Below are positions 17,810 to 25,328 of a stretch of 55,016 nt of DNA, one piece after another; the first letter of the stretch is position 1, and each line of letters opens with the position of its first letter. The translations under genes and the position numbers were made by a program. The notes under the pieces are model-generated. The model searched no databases. It saw only the letters and a program-made list of their open reading frames with translations, and had not been told where the DNA came from. Source of the DNA: an uncultured Ruminococcus sp. (GTDB taxonomy: Bacteria > Bacillota > Clostridia > Oscillospirales > Ruminococcaceae); assembly GCA_902780695.1 (NCBI GenBank), contig CACZGM010000002.1, positions 1 through 55,016 on the forward strand, written 5' to 3'.

Positions 17810-18094
17810 TCACCCTCCGAAAATGCGCGAAAAAAGCACTGTGCCGATACCGCCTGCGAAAGCGCCGATAACCGCCGCTGCCGCGGATTCCCATCGTCTG
17901 GCGGGACGGCTCTCGATATCGGTGACCTTCCTGTCGATACGGTTCATATCCGAACGCATCTGTTTCAGCTCGACGACCACTTCTCTTATAGAAGCAACTA
18001 TGTCGTCTATCCTGTCAACGCGTCCGCTCAGATTCTCAAGACTGTTTTCGGCAGCCGTTATCCGTTCGCGCAGTTTAACATCGTTCTCGTCCAT
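17810..18094 (-). CDS. XhlA-like haemolysin / holin accessory protein
   Basis: This 94-residue protein has an N-terminal coiled coil (about 5-60, heptads around LENLSGRVDRIDDIV) and one C-terminal membrane helix (about 69-92). This matches XhlA, the small lysis helper of PBSX-type phages. Its ATG overlaps the stop of the gene before it (TAATG), and it precedes the holin by one base. Confidence 0.8.
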   Translation of the reverse strand: MDENDVKLRERITAAENSLENLSGRVDRIDDIVASIREVVVELKQMRSDMNRIDRKVTDIESRPARRWESAAAAVIGAFAGGIGTVLFSRIFGG

Positions 18095-18753
18095 TACATT
18101 TCTTCTTCCTCTTCGTCCGAAACGGGGAAAGCGAACCAGAATCCTGTTGTGCTGTACATCATCGCAAGTCTGAATATCTCGCCGTCAAAGCTCACAAGCT
18201 GATTATGTTGAGAAGACGATTCTGTGCCGAACGCGATATACAGGCTCGGGAAGAGCTTACCGTTGATGACATCGGGGTATTTCGTGATGCAGTATTTTCT
18301 TCCGTTTGTGTAAACCGGGAACCTCAGCTCCGCACGGCTTTCAAGTGTCGGTGAACCAACATACGCCACTGAATCACCGGAGTCGTGAAACAGAATCCCG
18401 ACATTGTCCTCGTTCAGAGCATATATAAAACATGTGTATGACTGTCCAAGGTCAAGGAATGTAACGGTCTCGTCAGTGCTTTTGTGACATCTTATAGTCC
18501 GCCCGCTGGCGAACCCATAACTTCCAATAAAGTCAATGATTGTATTGCCGTTGAAAAAGCTCTCCATACGGCATGTCGTGCTTCCCGTATAAAGAAAGCG
18601 TATGCCCATTGTATGCTGCGTGTCGCAGTAAACGGTATATCCGTCCCTGTACCAGCCTGTAAGTGTTTCGATCGCGGACATAAGCAGCTCGATGCAGTCT
18701 GCCGCAGTCCCCGAAGGAATGACTATGCTCTGTTCATTCAGTGTGTGTGCCAT
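18094..18753 (-). CDS. Phage tail-region protein of unknown function
   Basis: I do not recognise this 219-residue protein. It is soluble, rich in Thr/Ser/Tyr and beta-prone, and ends with an acidic tail of five glutamates and Met. The start MAHTLNEQSIV at 18753 overlaps the preceding stop (TAATG), with GGGAGG upstream. Its place between the fibre cassette and lysis genes suggests a host-contact or fibre accessory protein. Confidence 0.7.
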   Translation of the reverse strand: MAHTLNEQSIVIPSGTAADCIELLMSAIETLTGWYRDGYTVYCDTQHTMGIRFLYTGSTTCRMESFFNGNTIIDFIGSYGFASGRTIRCHKSTDETVTFLDLGQSYTCFIYALNEDNVGILFHDSGDSVAYVGSPTLESRAELRFPVYTNGRKYCITKYPDVINGKLFPSLYIAFGTESSSQHNQLVSFDGEIFRLAMMYSTTGFWFAFPVSDEEEEEM

Positions 18754-18983
18754 TATAAAGCTGTACCTCCCGCTCTTGCGTAATTCACTGCCGGCATCGC
18801 GGCAAAGCATATACCGTTTACGAATACCGGCTCCTTCTGTTTTGCCGCGCCCGTTATTGCCGAGCCCGTGCGGTCATGCGCCGTGAAACCTTCGAGAAGC
18901 GACTCCGGAGTCACGGTGTCCCCGGTAAGGTCAAGTCTTACCGTATTTCCTGTCACGACCTTGTTTACATTAAGTTCATTCAT
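18753..18983 (-). CDS. Small phage tail-fibre-like protein
   Basis: This 76-residue protein contains VTPESLLEGFTAHDRTGSAITG, a pattern often seen in small repeats of Firmicutes phage tail and fibre proteins. GGGAGG precedes the start. It overlaps the genes on both sides by a few bases and is part of the tail-tip module. No enzyme motif is seen. Confidence 0.7.
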   Translation of the reverse strand: MNELNVNKVVTGNTVRLDLTGDTVTPESLLEGFTAHDRTGSAITGAAKQKEPVFVNGICFAAMPAVNYARAGGTAL

Positions 18984-19212
18984 CTGTCCGACCTCCCACG
19001 GTGAGAGTTATACCGCCCGCATCATTCGGCTGCTCGGTCAGCGGTACAGCCTCCACCGTCACATTGTCCGTCATACGATAGTTCTTTGTCCGCAGTATCA
19101 CCGGCCTGCCGAGCTGCGGGACCACGGTATATTCTCCCGTGTATTCCGGCATTATGCCGATCTGCGCGTTTATTCTTCCCTCACCGCCGACAAGTACGTT
19201 TATTCTGTCCAT
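18976..19212 (-). CDS. Small phage tail-module protein
   Basis: A 78-residue protein with MPEYTGEYTVVPQLG and KNYRMTDNVTVEAVPL. Such 'EYTGEY.V.P....T..KRMTDNVTV' patterns recur in small tail-tip proteins of Firmicutes phages. It likely forms a small beta domain. It overlaps the next gene by eight bases. Confidence 0.7.
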   Translation of the reverse strand: MDRINVLVGGEGRINAQIGIMPEYTGEYTVVPQLGRPVILRTKNYRMTDNVTVEAVPLTEQPNDAGGITLTVGGRTDE

Positions 19213-19219
19213 ACCATCC

Positions 19220-19558
19220 CTACCTTATCTCAAAGCGTGCTTCTTCCGGTACGCCGGCAAGCGTATCGCAGTCCCTGCTGCCCCTCGCCGTAAGAGTATA
19301 AAAATACCCGCCGAACGGTATGTCCGTGTCCTCCGGCATAAGGCTGAAAATCAGCGTGCCGTCGGGGAACTGGTCAAAGCCTGTGAGCGTCTTTGATATT
19401 GCACTTTCCTCTCCCCTCACCGGAAAGACATCGAGGGTGATGCGTGTCGAGTCCGGAAATATAACGGTGTCACCCGTGTCCCTGTCCGTGAACACAAACG
19501 GTATATCCGCCCTGTCCCCCCTCGGCACGGTTATGTTGCAGCCGTCTGTTATATACAT
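19220..19558 (-). CDS. Phage baseplate-like protein (BppU N-terminal-like)
   Basis: A 112-residue protein starting ITDGCNITVPRGDRADIPF and continuing with alternating beta strands. This resembles the N-terminal domain of phage upper baseplate proteins, which binds the tail and presents fibres. GGAGG lies five bases before ATG. The assignment is by pattern only. Confidence 0.6.
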   Translation of the reverse strand: MYITDGCNITVPRGDRADIPFVFTDRDTGDTVIFPDSTRITLDVFPVRGEESAISKTLTGFDQFPDGTLIFSLMPEDTDIPFGGYFYTLTARGSRDCDTLAGVPEEARFEIR

Positions 19559-19570
19559 TCTGACCTCCTC

Positions 19571-21706
19571 CTATTTTATCAGCACTTCAATGTGCGTTTC
19601 ATCAAGCCTTTTCAGCATCTTCACGCCGGTATTGCGGAATGTGACATGACCGATGCCGTTTCTTGCGGAAACGAACCCGCCTGCTCTGCAGCTCCCGTCA
19701 TCGACGACAACGAGCCTGCCGACAAGTCCCACCGGCGACCACTCTTTTCGCTGCGAACGCGGAACGTATTCCCTGCCGCTGTCGAAATCATCGGAAAGCA
19801 CCTGCTCACCGTCTTCGTCAAGCTGTACAGTGCCGAAGATATCCTTTTTGTATCTTCCCTGCCAGTACAGTTCAAAGTCGTTGCCCGTCACCGACGGATT
19901 GGCGGAAACAATGCCGTCGATATCGTCACCGTCCGCAAGCCGTATAAGATCACCGTCAAGGGACACGAGCCTTCCGCGCCTGTCCTCATCTTCGGGATTG
20001 CCGTCCGCCCACTCGAAGTATTCCGCATAGTCGGCACCGTTTGTCATATATGCCGTCGCATACATATATCCGTTCGACGATATAACCGCCGAAACGTTAT
20101 TGCTGCCGACATAGAACACATAGCCGGGCTTCTGCGAAGTATCGACTCCGTACCCGCATACGAGAGAGTAGGACGAGTTTATCAGGTGATCGTTGCCCGC
20201 GACAACATTGTTGTTCCCCACGACGGTGTTTCCGTAGCCGACGACCGCGTTGTACGCTCCGCCTACCGTGTTGTGGGAGCCGGCGATCATGTGTCCCGCG
20301 CCGGAAAACTCATTGTAGTTTCCGTGTACTATGCTGTAATTATCGTTTGTGCCGGAGTTGTTTGCTCCGCCAACATTTGTGTAGCCGCAGTTTTCAAGCG
20401 TGTTAAGCTCGCCCTCAAGATGATTGCACCCGCCGCCTGTGCCGATGATCCTGTTCGCCCAACCGGATCCGGTGTAGGTATTGAAATTCTCGTTCCTGTT
20501 GCCGAGGTCTTCTCCGACGCCCGGCCTTATCGCGTCTATGCGCTTCGTGGTCTGCGTTCGTACCTCCGACGCTGCGCCCGGTGACGAGCCGGGAGCAATA
20601 GACCCGCAGCACTCCGCTGCCGTGCAGATCACATCGTGGTAATTGCGGTAGCGCCATTCATAAGACGTGACAACGCCGATAATGCCGCTTCGCTGATCCA
20701 CGTCCCCACCGGTGAACATAAGCGCGTCGCCCGGGTCAATAGCCGGGTCTCCCATAATCCTCGCCCGGACTCCGCGCTGCATGAATGTCTTGATATAGTC
20801 GAGCCAGTCCTCGTTCGCGTTTTCGCATACCGCGGCTGTCTTACCGGCGAGCAGCGGGTTCTTTTCGAGCACATAAGCCGCCGGAGCCGCCTGCTCGTCC
20901 TGCGCCGTGAACGTCGAAACATAGCAGGCGATATCGTTCCCCGCGTAGGCCGTGAGATATTTGATATACGCTCTTGTGTCCGTCACATAAATGCTTTCGC
21001 GCTCCGCAGCGGTGACCGTCCTGCTTGTTATTATCGCTCCGCCCGAAGTACCGTATATCGCCGGTATGACCGAAAGCCGCGAATCCCTGCCTATGACCGC
21101 ATACCCGCAGACGAGTGCCGCGCACCACATGACCACATCTCTGTATGTCTGCATCTGCCTGTCCGTGGCACTTACCCTCAGAGTGCTGTTCGGCATACCG
21201 GCAAGGCTGTTCAGCCCGACGGAGCACCCCACCGCGCAGTCAGTGCAGGCTGCCGCGATAAGCTGCGCGGGCGTTCCGACAGTATTCCTGAATGTGTCCG
21301 ATATGTCGCGGTCGAGCTTCACACCCGCGTCGTAAGCCACGATACCGAGAATGTTCTTCCTTCTCACCGAAAGTATCGGGTCAACGTAAAACGTGCCGAG
21401 CGGCACCTGCTGCTCCGTGTTGCCTGCGGTCTTAAGATAATAGCTTACCGTGACCGACGCGTCCGTAAGGTCGATGCCGAGAGCATTGTCTGTGAAGAAA
21501 GAAAGTTTGAGACAGGCTATGTTGAATGTCCCCACGCGGTATTTTTCGCCGCAGAGCTCCTTTGATACCGAGAGCGAATCCTTGACGAGAACACTGTCCG
21601 TTATCTCGTAAACCGTTCCGTCTGCGAGTGTGAGTGTGCCGTATATCCTGTCCTCTCTCGTCTTTAAGGCGAGCGCGTCTATATAATCCTGTCCGACATT
21701 ATACAT
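19571..21706 (-). CDS. Tail-tip/fibre protein with YadA-like head repeats and a self-cleaving Peptidase_G2 chaperone domain
   Basis: This 711-residue protein is probably the receptor-binding fibre. The first ~375 residues resemble a tail-tip hub. Residues ~410-520 are Gly/Asn-rich repeats (HGNYNEFSGAGHMIAGSHN and similar) like the left-handed head repeats of trimeric adhesins. Residues ~555-711 match the intramolecular chaperone/autoprotease domain of phage fibres (ADYAEYFEWADGNPEDEDR, SPVGLVGRLVVVDDG). Such domains trimerise the fibre and then cut themselves off. The start has GAGG upstream. It follows a DUF6711-like gene and precedes small tip proteins. Confidence 0.82.
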   Translation of the reverse strand: MYNVGQDYIDALALKTREDRIYGTLTLADGTVYEITDSVLVKDSLSVSKELCGEKYRVGTFNIACLKLSFFTDNALGIDLTDASVTVSYYLKTAGNTEQQVPLGTFYVDPILSVRRKNILGIVAYDAGVKLDRDISDTFRNTVGTPAQLIAAACTDCAVGCSVGLNSLAGMPNSTLRVSATDRQMQTYRDVVMWCAALVCGYAVIGRDSRLSVIPAIYGTSGGAIITSRTVTAAERESIYVTDTRAYIKYLTAYAGNDIACYVSTFTAQDEQAAPAAYVLEKNPLLAGKTAAVCENANEDWLDYIKTFMQRGVRARIMGDPAIDPGDALMFTGGDVDQRSGIIGVVTSYEWRYRNYHDVICTAAECCGSIAPGSSPGAASEVRTQTTKRIDAIRPGVGEDLGNRNENFNTYTGSGWANRIIGTGGGCNHLEGELNTLENCGYTNVGGANNSGTNDNYSIVHGNYNEFSGAGHMIAGSHNTVGGAYNAVVGYGNTVVGNNNVVAGNDHLINSSYSLVCGYGVDTSQKPGYVFYVGSNNVSAVISSNGYMYATAYMTNGADYAEYFEWADGNPEDEDRRGRLVSLDGDLIRLADGDDIDGIVSANPSVTGNDFELYWQGRYKKDIFGTVQLDEDGEQVLSDDFDSGREYVPRSQRKEWSPVGLVGRLVVVDDGSCRAGGFVSARNGIGHVTFRNTGVKMLKRLDETHIEVLIK

Positions 21707-21718
21707 ATATCACTCACC

Positions 21719-22084
21719 TCAATACTCTGCGAGACGTGCGCTTATCTCCCACCAGCTCGAATTCTCGCTCATGTTCTGGTGCTGGTAGAAGTCGGACTTC
21801 ACGCTCTCTGCGTACATATCGCAGTCAACATATCCGCCCGTCGCCGGGTCGAGCATACTGACGTGCAGCAGCACATCGGCAAGCTGTGTGTTCAGCGGCG
21901 ACAGCGAGCTTCCCGGTATCCTCCACTTCACTTCGCACACCTTTACAGCGTGCCGCACCCTGTTCCTGTGTACGATCCCCGTCTCGTCGTATCTCCCGCT
22001 GTCCGAGCTCTCGATATCGCGTGTCGTGACGGAGTAATAAAACGGTGTCGGGAGCACCGTGCCGTTTACTTTAATAAAATACAT
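21719..22084 (-). CDS. Small phage tail protein (DUF6711-like)
   Basis: This 121-residue protein starts MYFIKVNGTVLPTPFYYSV and has DIESSDSGRYDETGIVHRNRV. It looks like the small proteins found between tape-measure and tail-tip genes in Firmicutes siphophages. It likely belongs to the distal tail. GGGAG precedes its ATG. No catalytic residues are evident. Confidence 0.7.
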   Translation of the reverse strand: MYFIKVNGTVLPTPFYYSVTTRDIESSDSGRYDETGIVHRNRVRHAVKVCEVKWRIPGSSLSPLNTQLADVLLHVSMLDPATGGYVDCDMYAESVKSDFYQHQNMSENSSWWEISARLAEY

Positions 22085-22096
22085 ATCATTCTCCCG

Positions 22097-22618
22097 TTAT
22101 CCGTAAATGCCGTTGGTGATCCTGTTTCTGCGCATATTGAAGCGGTTCACGGCCTCACCTATCCTGTCCCCGTCAAGCTCCACTGTCGTGGTGATATTCA
22201 CGGGTCTTGTATCGCCGTCGCTGCCGCTGCTTGCCGCGCCTATCACAGTCTCGCTCTTTTCGAGCTGCATGACCTCTGCCGTATGCGATGACACTGCCGG
22301 GAATATACTGTTCACGTTTAACCCGCTCGTCAGCGGCATCACCGCTCCGCCGCTTCTCCAATCCACAAAAGGAAATGATACCGACGGCGTACCCGATGAT
22401 GTTTCCGCAGGCTGCACGGTGCTGTTATGGGCATTCTCACCGTTATATACCGTGTTCACACCGACATTCACAAGACCGTCAAACGCCTTTGTGACTTCCT
22501 CACCGGCTTTTACCGCATCGCTCCTGAATTTCTCCAGCGAGGTCTCTGCCTCCGCAAGTCCGCGGCTGAATTCCCCGGCATCGGCGGATATTTTGATATT
22601 AAGTTCTTCAACTGTCAT
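22097..22618 (-). CDS. Miniature tape-measure-like protein
   Basis: The position, directly after the tail-assembly chaperones, and both ends point to a tail tape measure. The N terminus (IKISADAGEFSRGLAEAE) resembles tape-measure starts, and the C terminus (TVELDGDRIGEAVNRF and then MRRNRITNG) resembles their ends. The protein is only 173 residues, while siphophage tape measures are usually several hundred to over a thousand. The middle has no long coiled coil or membrane helices. It is either a true minimal ruler for a very short tail or the product of an in-frame deletion that kept both ends. AGGAG precedes the start, and the gene overlaps the chaperone by 11 bases. Confidence 0.65.
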   Translation of the reverse strand: MTVEELNIKISADAGEFSRGLAEAETSLEKFRSDAVKAGEEVTKAFDGLVNVGVNTVYNGENAHNSTVQPAETSSGTPSVSFPFVDWRSGGAVMPLTSGLNVNSIFPAVSSHTAEVMQLEKSETVIGAASSGSDGDTRPVNITTTVELDGDRIGEAVNRFNMRRNRITNGIYG

Positions 22619-22934
22619 TTTCAGATTCTCCTGTTTGCTCCGAAAGCCGCCTGTTGAGCCGGCCGGCTATCTTCATAAACTCGCTCTTGCCGCCGTCCGC
22701 CGGCATTTCCGCCTTTCGCCCGAACGCCGCTTCCGGTGTTTTCGGGAACCTCTGCGGAGCGTTGAACGCAGCAAGCACAAGCGCCCCGATGTTGAAAGCG
22801 AGGAGCTCGTTTTCGCGTATTTCACCGGCTCTTGCGTCACGTCCCGCCGCGATAAGCTCGTCAAGCTCTGCCGCGGTAAGCTCCCATAATCCGGAGATAT
22901 CGCGCGTATAGCGCAGAGCCTCACGCCGGAGCAC
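22608..22934 (-). CDS. Tail-assembly chaperone, T domain (read mainly by -1 frameshift)
   Basis: This 108-residue open frame starts at a GTG but continues upstream without a stop into the -1 frame of the preceding gene. A ribosome that slips at 22970-22976 would read on through CGG AGC GGT into this frame, giving a G-T fusion of about 224 residues. This is the lambda G/GT arrangement, where the fusion recruits tail-tube subunits to the tape measure. RELIAVLRREALRYTRD and LTAAELDELIAAG fit a helical chaperone. Independent start at 22934 is less likely because no ribosome site is seen. Confidence 0.8.
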   Translation of the reverse strand: MLRREALRYTRDISGLWELTAAELDELIAAGRDARAGEIRENELLAFNIGALVLAAFNAPQRFPKTPEAAFGRKAEMPADGGKSEFMKIAGRLNRRLSEQTGESENDS

Positions 22935-22939
22935 CGCGA

Positions 22940-23281
22940 TCAGCTCCCGGGCGCTTCCGAAACCGCTCCGAAAAAACCGGATACCCTGAGCGCCTGAGCG
23001 ATATGTTCGTTAAGCTGTGCGAGTGTTCCACCTGCGCTGATAAAATCGTCTATGACGGCATATGCTTCACTGCGTGCGAATTCCGGGCGCAGACCCTCGA
23101 TCAGAGCGTAAACGAACTCGGCGACCGTGCGTATCTCGTCCATGTGCTCCGCTGCCCTGTAAACGGACATTCCGAGCCTTTCCTCCAGTCTTGCAGCCGA
23201 AAGCGCGGTAAGCCTGAGCAGATATGTTCTGTCTCCCGCGGTAAGCTCGGTATATGGCAGAGCCGCTGTGTTTTCTTTCAT
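22940..23281 (-). CDS. Tail-assembly chaperone, G-like
   Basis: This 113-residue helical protein sits between the tail tube and the tape measure, the standard place for the chaperone G. LPYTELTAGDRTYLLRLTA and LEERLGMSVYRA fit that family. AGGAGG is seven bases before ATG. The last codons carry the slippery run GGT-TTT-TTC, and the frame ends at TGA (22942-22940). Confidence 0.82.
   Translation of the reverse strand: MKENTAALPYTELTAGDRTYLLRLTALSAARLEERLGMSVYRAAEHMDEIRTVAEFVYALIEGLRPEFARSEAYAVIDDFISAGGTLAQLNEHIAQALRVSGFFGAVSEAPGS
22970..22976 (-). promoter_or_regulatory. Programmed -1 ribosomal frameshift site
   Basis: The heptamer T-TTT-TTC is in the right register (0-frame GGT TTT TTC GGA). 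After a -1 slip the next codons are CGG AGC GGT TTC, which run without a stop into the 22608-22934 frame. CGGAGC directly after the site can pair with GCTCCG about 35 bases later, a possible stimulatory stem. Confidence 0.85.
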
Positions 23282-23388
23282 GGTGATACCTCCTGTTCAC
23301 TGTTTCTTCTCCGCGCGGCAGATCCGCTTCCCCTCCCGCCTGCGGCAGGAGAGAAAACGGAAAATATGCGGTTCGCGGAAAAACGGTC

Positions 23389-23823
23389 TTATGACCCGCT
23401 GTTATCCCCGCTGTAAACGAGGGCGGTGTTGGGAATGGAGACAATGCTGAATTCCATGACCCCGTCCGCTTCCATACGCTTTATCTTTGTGGCGACCTGT
23501 CCCGACCATGTGAAGTATGTGCCGTCCGGGAACTGCACCTTCTGCGTGACGGAAGCTCCCGACAGCTCCACGGCTCTTGCCGCGGCGAAAGCGGCAGCGG
23601 TCTGCGCCGCCGTTACATTCGGGTTTTCTTCTGCGCTGTTGTAGTAAAAATCAAATGTGAGATCGTCGTATTTGTAAAGCCCGGCAATATAGCGGTGCGC
23701 GGTGTCAAGCAGGTTCGTCACCTCGCGCTTTTCGCGCGTTCCGCCAAGCTCGGGCGTGGACTTAAGTCCGTAAAGGTTCTGCCCGTTTAAGAAATAGGCA
23801 GTTCCCGAAGAAAGCAATTCCAT
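23389..23823 (-). CDS. Major tail tube protein
   Basis: A 144-residue protein located between the tail-completion genes and the chaperones. ELGGTREKREVTNLLDTAHRYI, KYDDLTFDFYYN and the final MEFSIVSIPNTAL fit a siphophage tail-tube beta sandwich. The start at 23823 has GGAGG upstream, and an in-frame ATG five codons earlier is rejected because it overlaps that site. The 100-base spacer after it contains a small GC-rich inverted repeat (near 23336-23354). Confidence 0.75.
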   Translation of the reverse strand: MELLSSGTAYFLNGQNLYGLKSTPELGGTREKREVTNLLDTAHRYIAGLYKYDDLTFDFYYNSAEENPNVTAAQTAAAFAAARAVELSGASVTQKVQFPDGTYFTWSGQVATKIKRMEADGVMEFSIVSIPNTALVYSGDNSGS

Positions 23824-23886
23824 ACTTCTCCTCCTCAATAATAGTCGTCAAGCTGTGATGAGACTTTTTAAGCTATGTTAACGCCG

Positions 23887-24000
23887 CGGGGCGTTCCCCG
23901 CCGCGAGCCGGCTGCGTAAGCCGGTGCCGTCTGCACAATGCAGGATGCATTGGCAGTGGTCACCAAAAGCGCACACGATGTGCGCATAAAAAGTGACCAC
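23887..24000. repeat. Cluster of four consecutive hairpins between tail genes
   Basis: Inverted repeats follow one another: CGGGG/CCCCG (23887-23900), CCGGCT/AGCCGG (23908-23924), CAATGCA/TGCATTG (23936-23952), and a nested pair where GTGGTCAC/GTGACCAC (23956-24000) encloses GCGCACA/TGTGCGC. No convincing ORF covers it. It interrupts an otherwise tightly packed operon and could be a structured RNA, an RNA-processing site or a small mobile palindromic element. Confidence 0.65.
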
Positions 24001-24031
24001 AGAAAGACAAAAGCGCGAAGGCGCCGCTGCA

Positions 24032-24388
24032 CTACAGCGACACTGTTCTGCCGGTAGCTTCATCTACACCGAAGCGGTACCTCATGCACATTCTCGGCAC
24101 CTTCTCATCCGTGATGAGCTGTGAAAAGCTGCGCTTAAGACCCCTTTCCGCGAGAGCGGCGTTTACCTGCAAAGCAAGTCCGCGGACGTTTTCGGCAGTG
24201 CCGGCGTAAATGTCCGTCTGCATTGTAATGATGCTGTATCTGTCTCTGCCGCTTAAAATAACGGCGGAAGAGTTGCCGAGCTCGGAGAGGACGATGCACG
24301 GCAGCGGAACATCATGATCTGCAAACGACAGTTCAACATCGGCTATCTCACCGAGAATATCCGCAATAACAGGTAAATAATCCTTCAT
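24032..24388 (-). CDS. Tail completion/terminator-like protein
   Basis: A 118-residue protein with PVIADILGEIADVELSFAD and SGRDRYSIITMQTDIYAGT, the pattern of small siphophage tail-terminator proteins that cap the tail tube. The start at 24388 is set by GGGAGG. Position between the gp10-like gene and tail tube agrees. Confidence 0.72.
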   Translation of the reverse strand: MKDYLPVIADILGEIADVELSFADHDVPLPCIVLSELGNSSAVILSGRDRYSIITMQTDIYAGTAENVRGLALQVNAALAERGLKRSFSQLITDEKVPRMCMRYRFGVDEATGRTVSL

Positions 24389-24389
24389 A

Positions 24390-24692
24390 TCAGACACCTC
24401 CCACAGCAAGCTCGAACACGGTCTGCGCACAGCTTCGCGCGTACTCTGCGGCATTGCCGAGAAACGGCTTGGGACGCCTGTTTATGCCGCCGAACTCCAC
24501 GCAAGGCGCATACGGCACAAATGTACCGATAACAGCCGTGTCCGTATTTTTCGCTCTGTTGTGTTCTCTGCGGAGCGTTATGCTGCGCCTGAGCCTTCCT
24601 GTCCGCACCGGGCAGTGCTCTTTCGCGTGGCTGAACGCAAGCTCACCGAGCGTCATTACAGCCGTGTTTATTTCGGTCGTGTAATCCTTCAT
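24390..24692 (-). CDS. HK97 gp10-like tail/neck protein
   Basis: A 100-residue protein with CPVRTGRLRRSI, PYAPCVEFG and RRPKPFLGNA, the recognisable pattern of HK97 gp10-like proteins at the head-tail junction. It overlaps the preceding gene by four bases and ends one base before the next start. Confidence 0.85.
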   Translation of the reverse strand: MKDYTTEINTAVMTLGELAFSHAKEHCPVRTGRLRRSITLRREHNRAKNTDTAVIGTFVPYAPCVEFGGINRRPKPFLGNAAEYARSCAQTVFELAVGGV

Positions 24693-25003
24693 AAGCGCTC
24701 CGTCCTTACCGTAAGATGCCCCGGATATCTCTCAACCTGCATTACCCTGCTGTCGGGAGCATCACCGAATACCCCTGCGAGGTCGCCGCACTTAACGCCC
24801 GCTTCCCTGCGCAGGATCAGTGTCGCGCCGGAACTTGCGGTCTGCCCTCTGCGCTCGTCGGAGAGCGTTTCCTTTGACGGAAACACCTCCGCGTAAACGA
24901 AGCCGAGCAGCGCAGGGTCGCGCTTCCTGCCGACATATCCGCTGTCGGCAAGAGCGTTTGAAAAGATGTTGACGCGCTTTATCCTGCATTGTGTCAGCTG
25001 CAT
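24689..25003 (-). CDS. Head-tail joining (stopper-like) protein
   Basis: A 104-residue small beta-rich protein with DPALLGFVYAEVFPSKETLSD, positioned between the connector and gp10-like gene, where the head-tail stopper normally lies. The start lies in the last codons of the connector. Function by position and pattern. Confidence 0.65.
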   Translation of the reverse strand: MQLTQCRIKRVNIFSNALADSGYVGRKRDPALLGFVYAEVFPSKETLSDERRGQTASSGATLILRREAGVKCGDLAGVFGDAPDSRVMQVERYPGHLTVRTERL

Positions 25004-25305
25004 TTCACCGCCCCCACCTTTCTCGGATAGTTTTTCAGGCGCTGCTTCATATCGTCGGTGATAAGCGAGGAAAACGACACGGAGATGTCGTTCTCCGTGC
25101 GTTTTGTCTCACCTTCGTTCCCGAGACGGTTGTACATTTCGAGAGCAAGCTGTATCTGCATATCGCCGAGGCGCTCCGGCAGTGTATCCCTGCCGATATA
25201 GTCGAGCAGCGTGTTCTCCGCGTTTTTCAGCAGCATTTCGAGCTTTAGATCCGAGCTTCTGTCATCGGGCGGGAGCAGAACGCGCAGTGATCCTATCTTG
25301 TTCAT
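24994..25305 (-). CDS. Head-tail connector (adaptor) protein
   Basis: A 103-residue, largely helical protein with LKNAENTLLDYIGRDTLPERL and QLALEMYNRLGNEGE, the pattern of phage adaptor proteins that sit under the portal. GGAGG is nine bases before ATG. No portal gene is present in the window, which makes the adaptor an orphan. Confidence 0.75.
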   Translation of the reverse strand: MNKIGSLRVLLPPDDRSSDLKLEMLLKNAENTLLDYIGRDTLPERLGDMQIQLALEMYNRLGNEGETKRTENDISVSFSSLITDDMKQRLKNYPRKVGAVKCS

Positions 25306-25328
25306 AAGGCTCTGCCTCCGTCGCTTTC

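Noticed and set aside
23878-24063. 61-codon minus-strand frame over the hairpin cluster
   Set aside because: It is made of the inverted repeats, has no ribosome site and gives no protein-like pattern.
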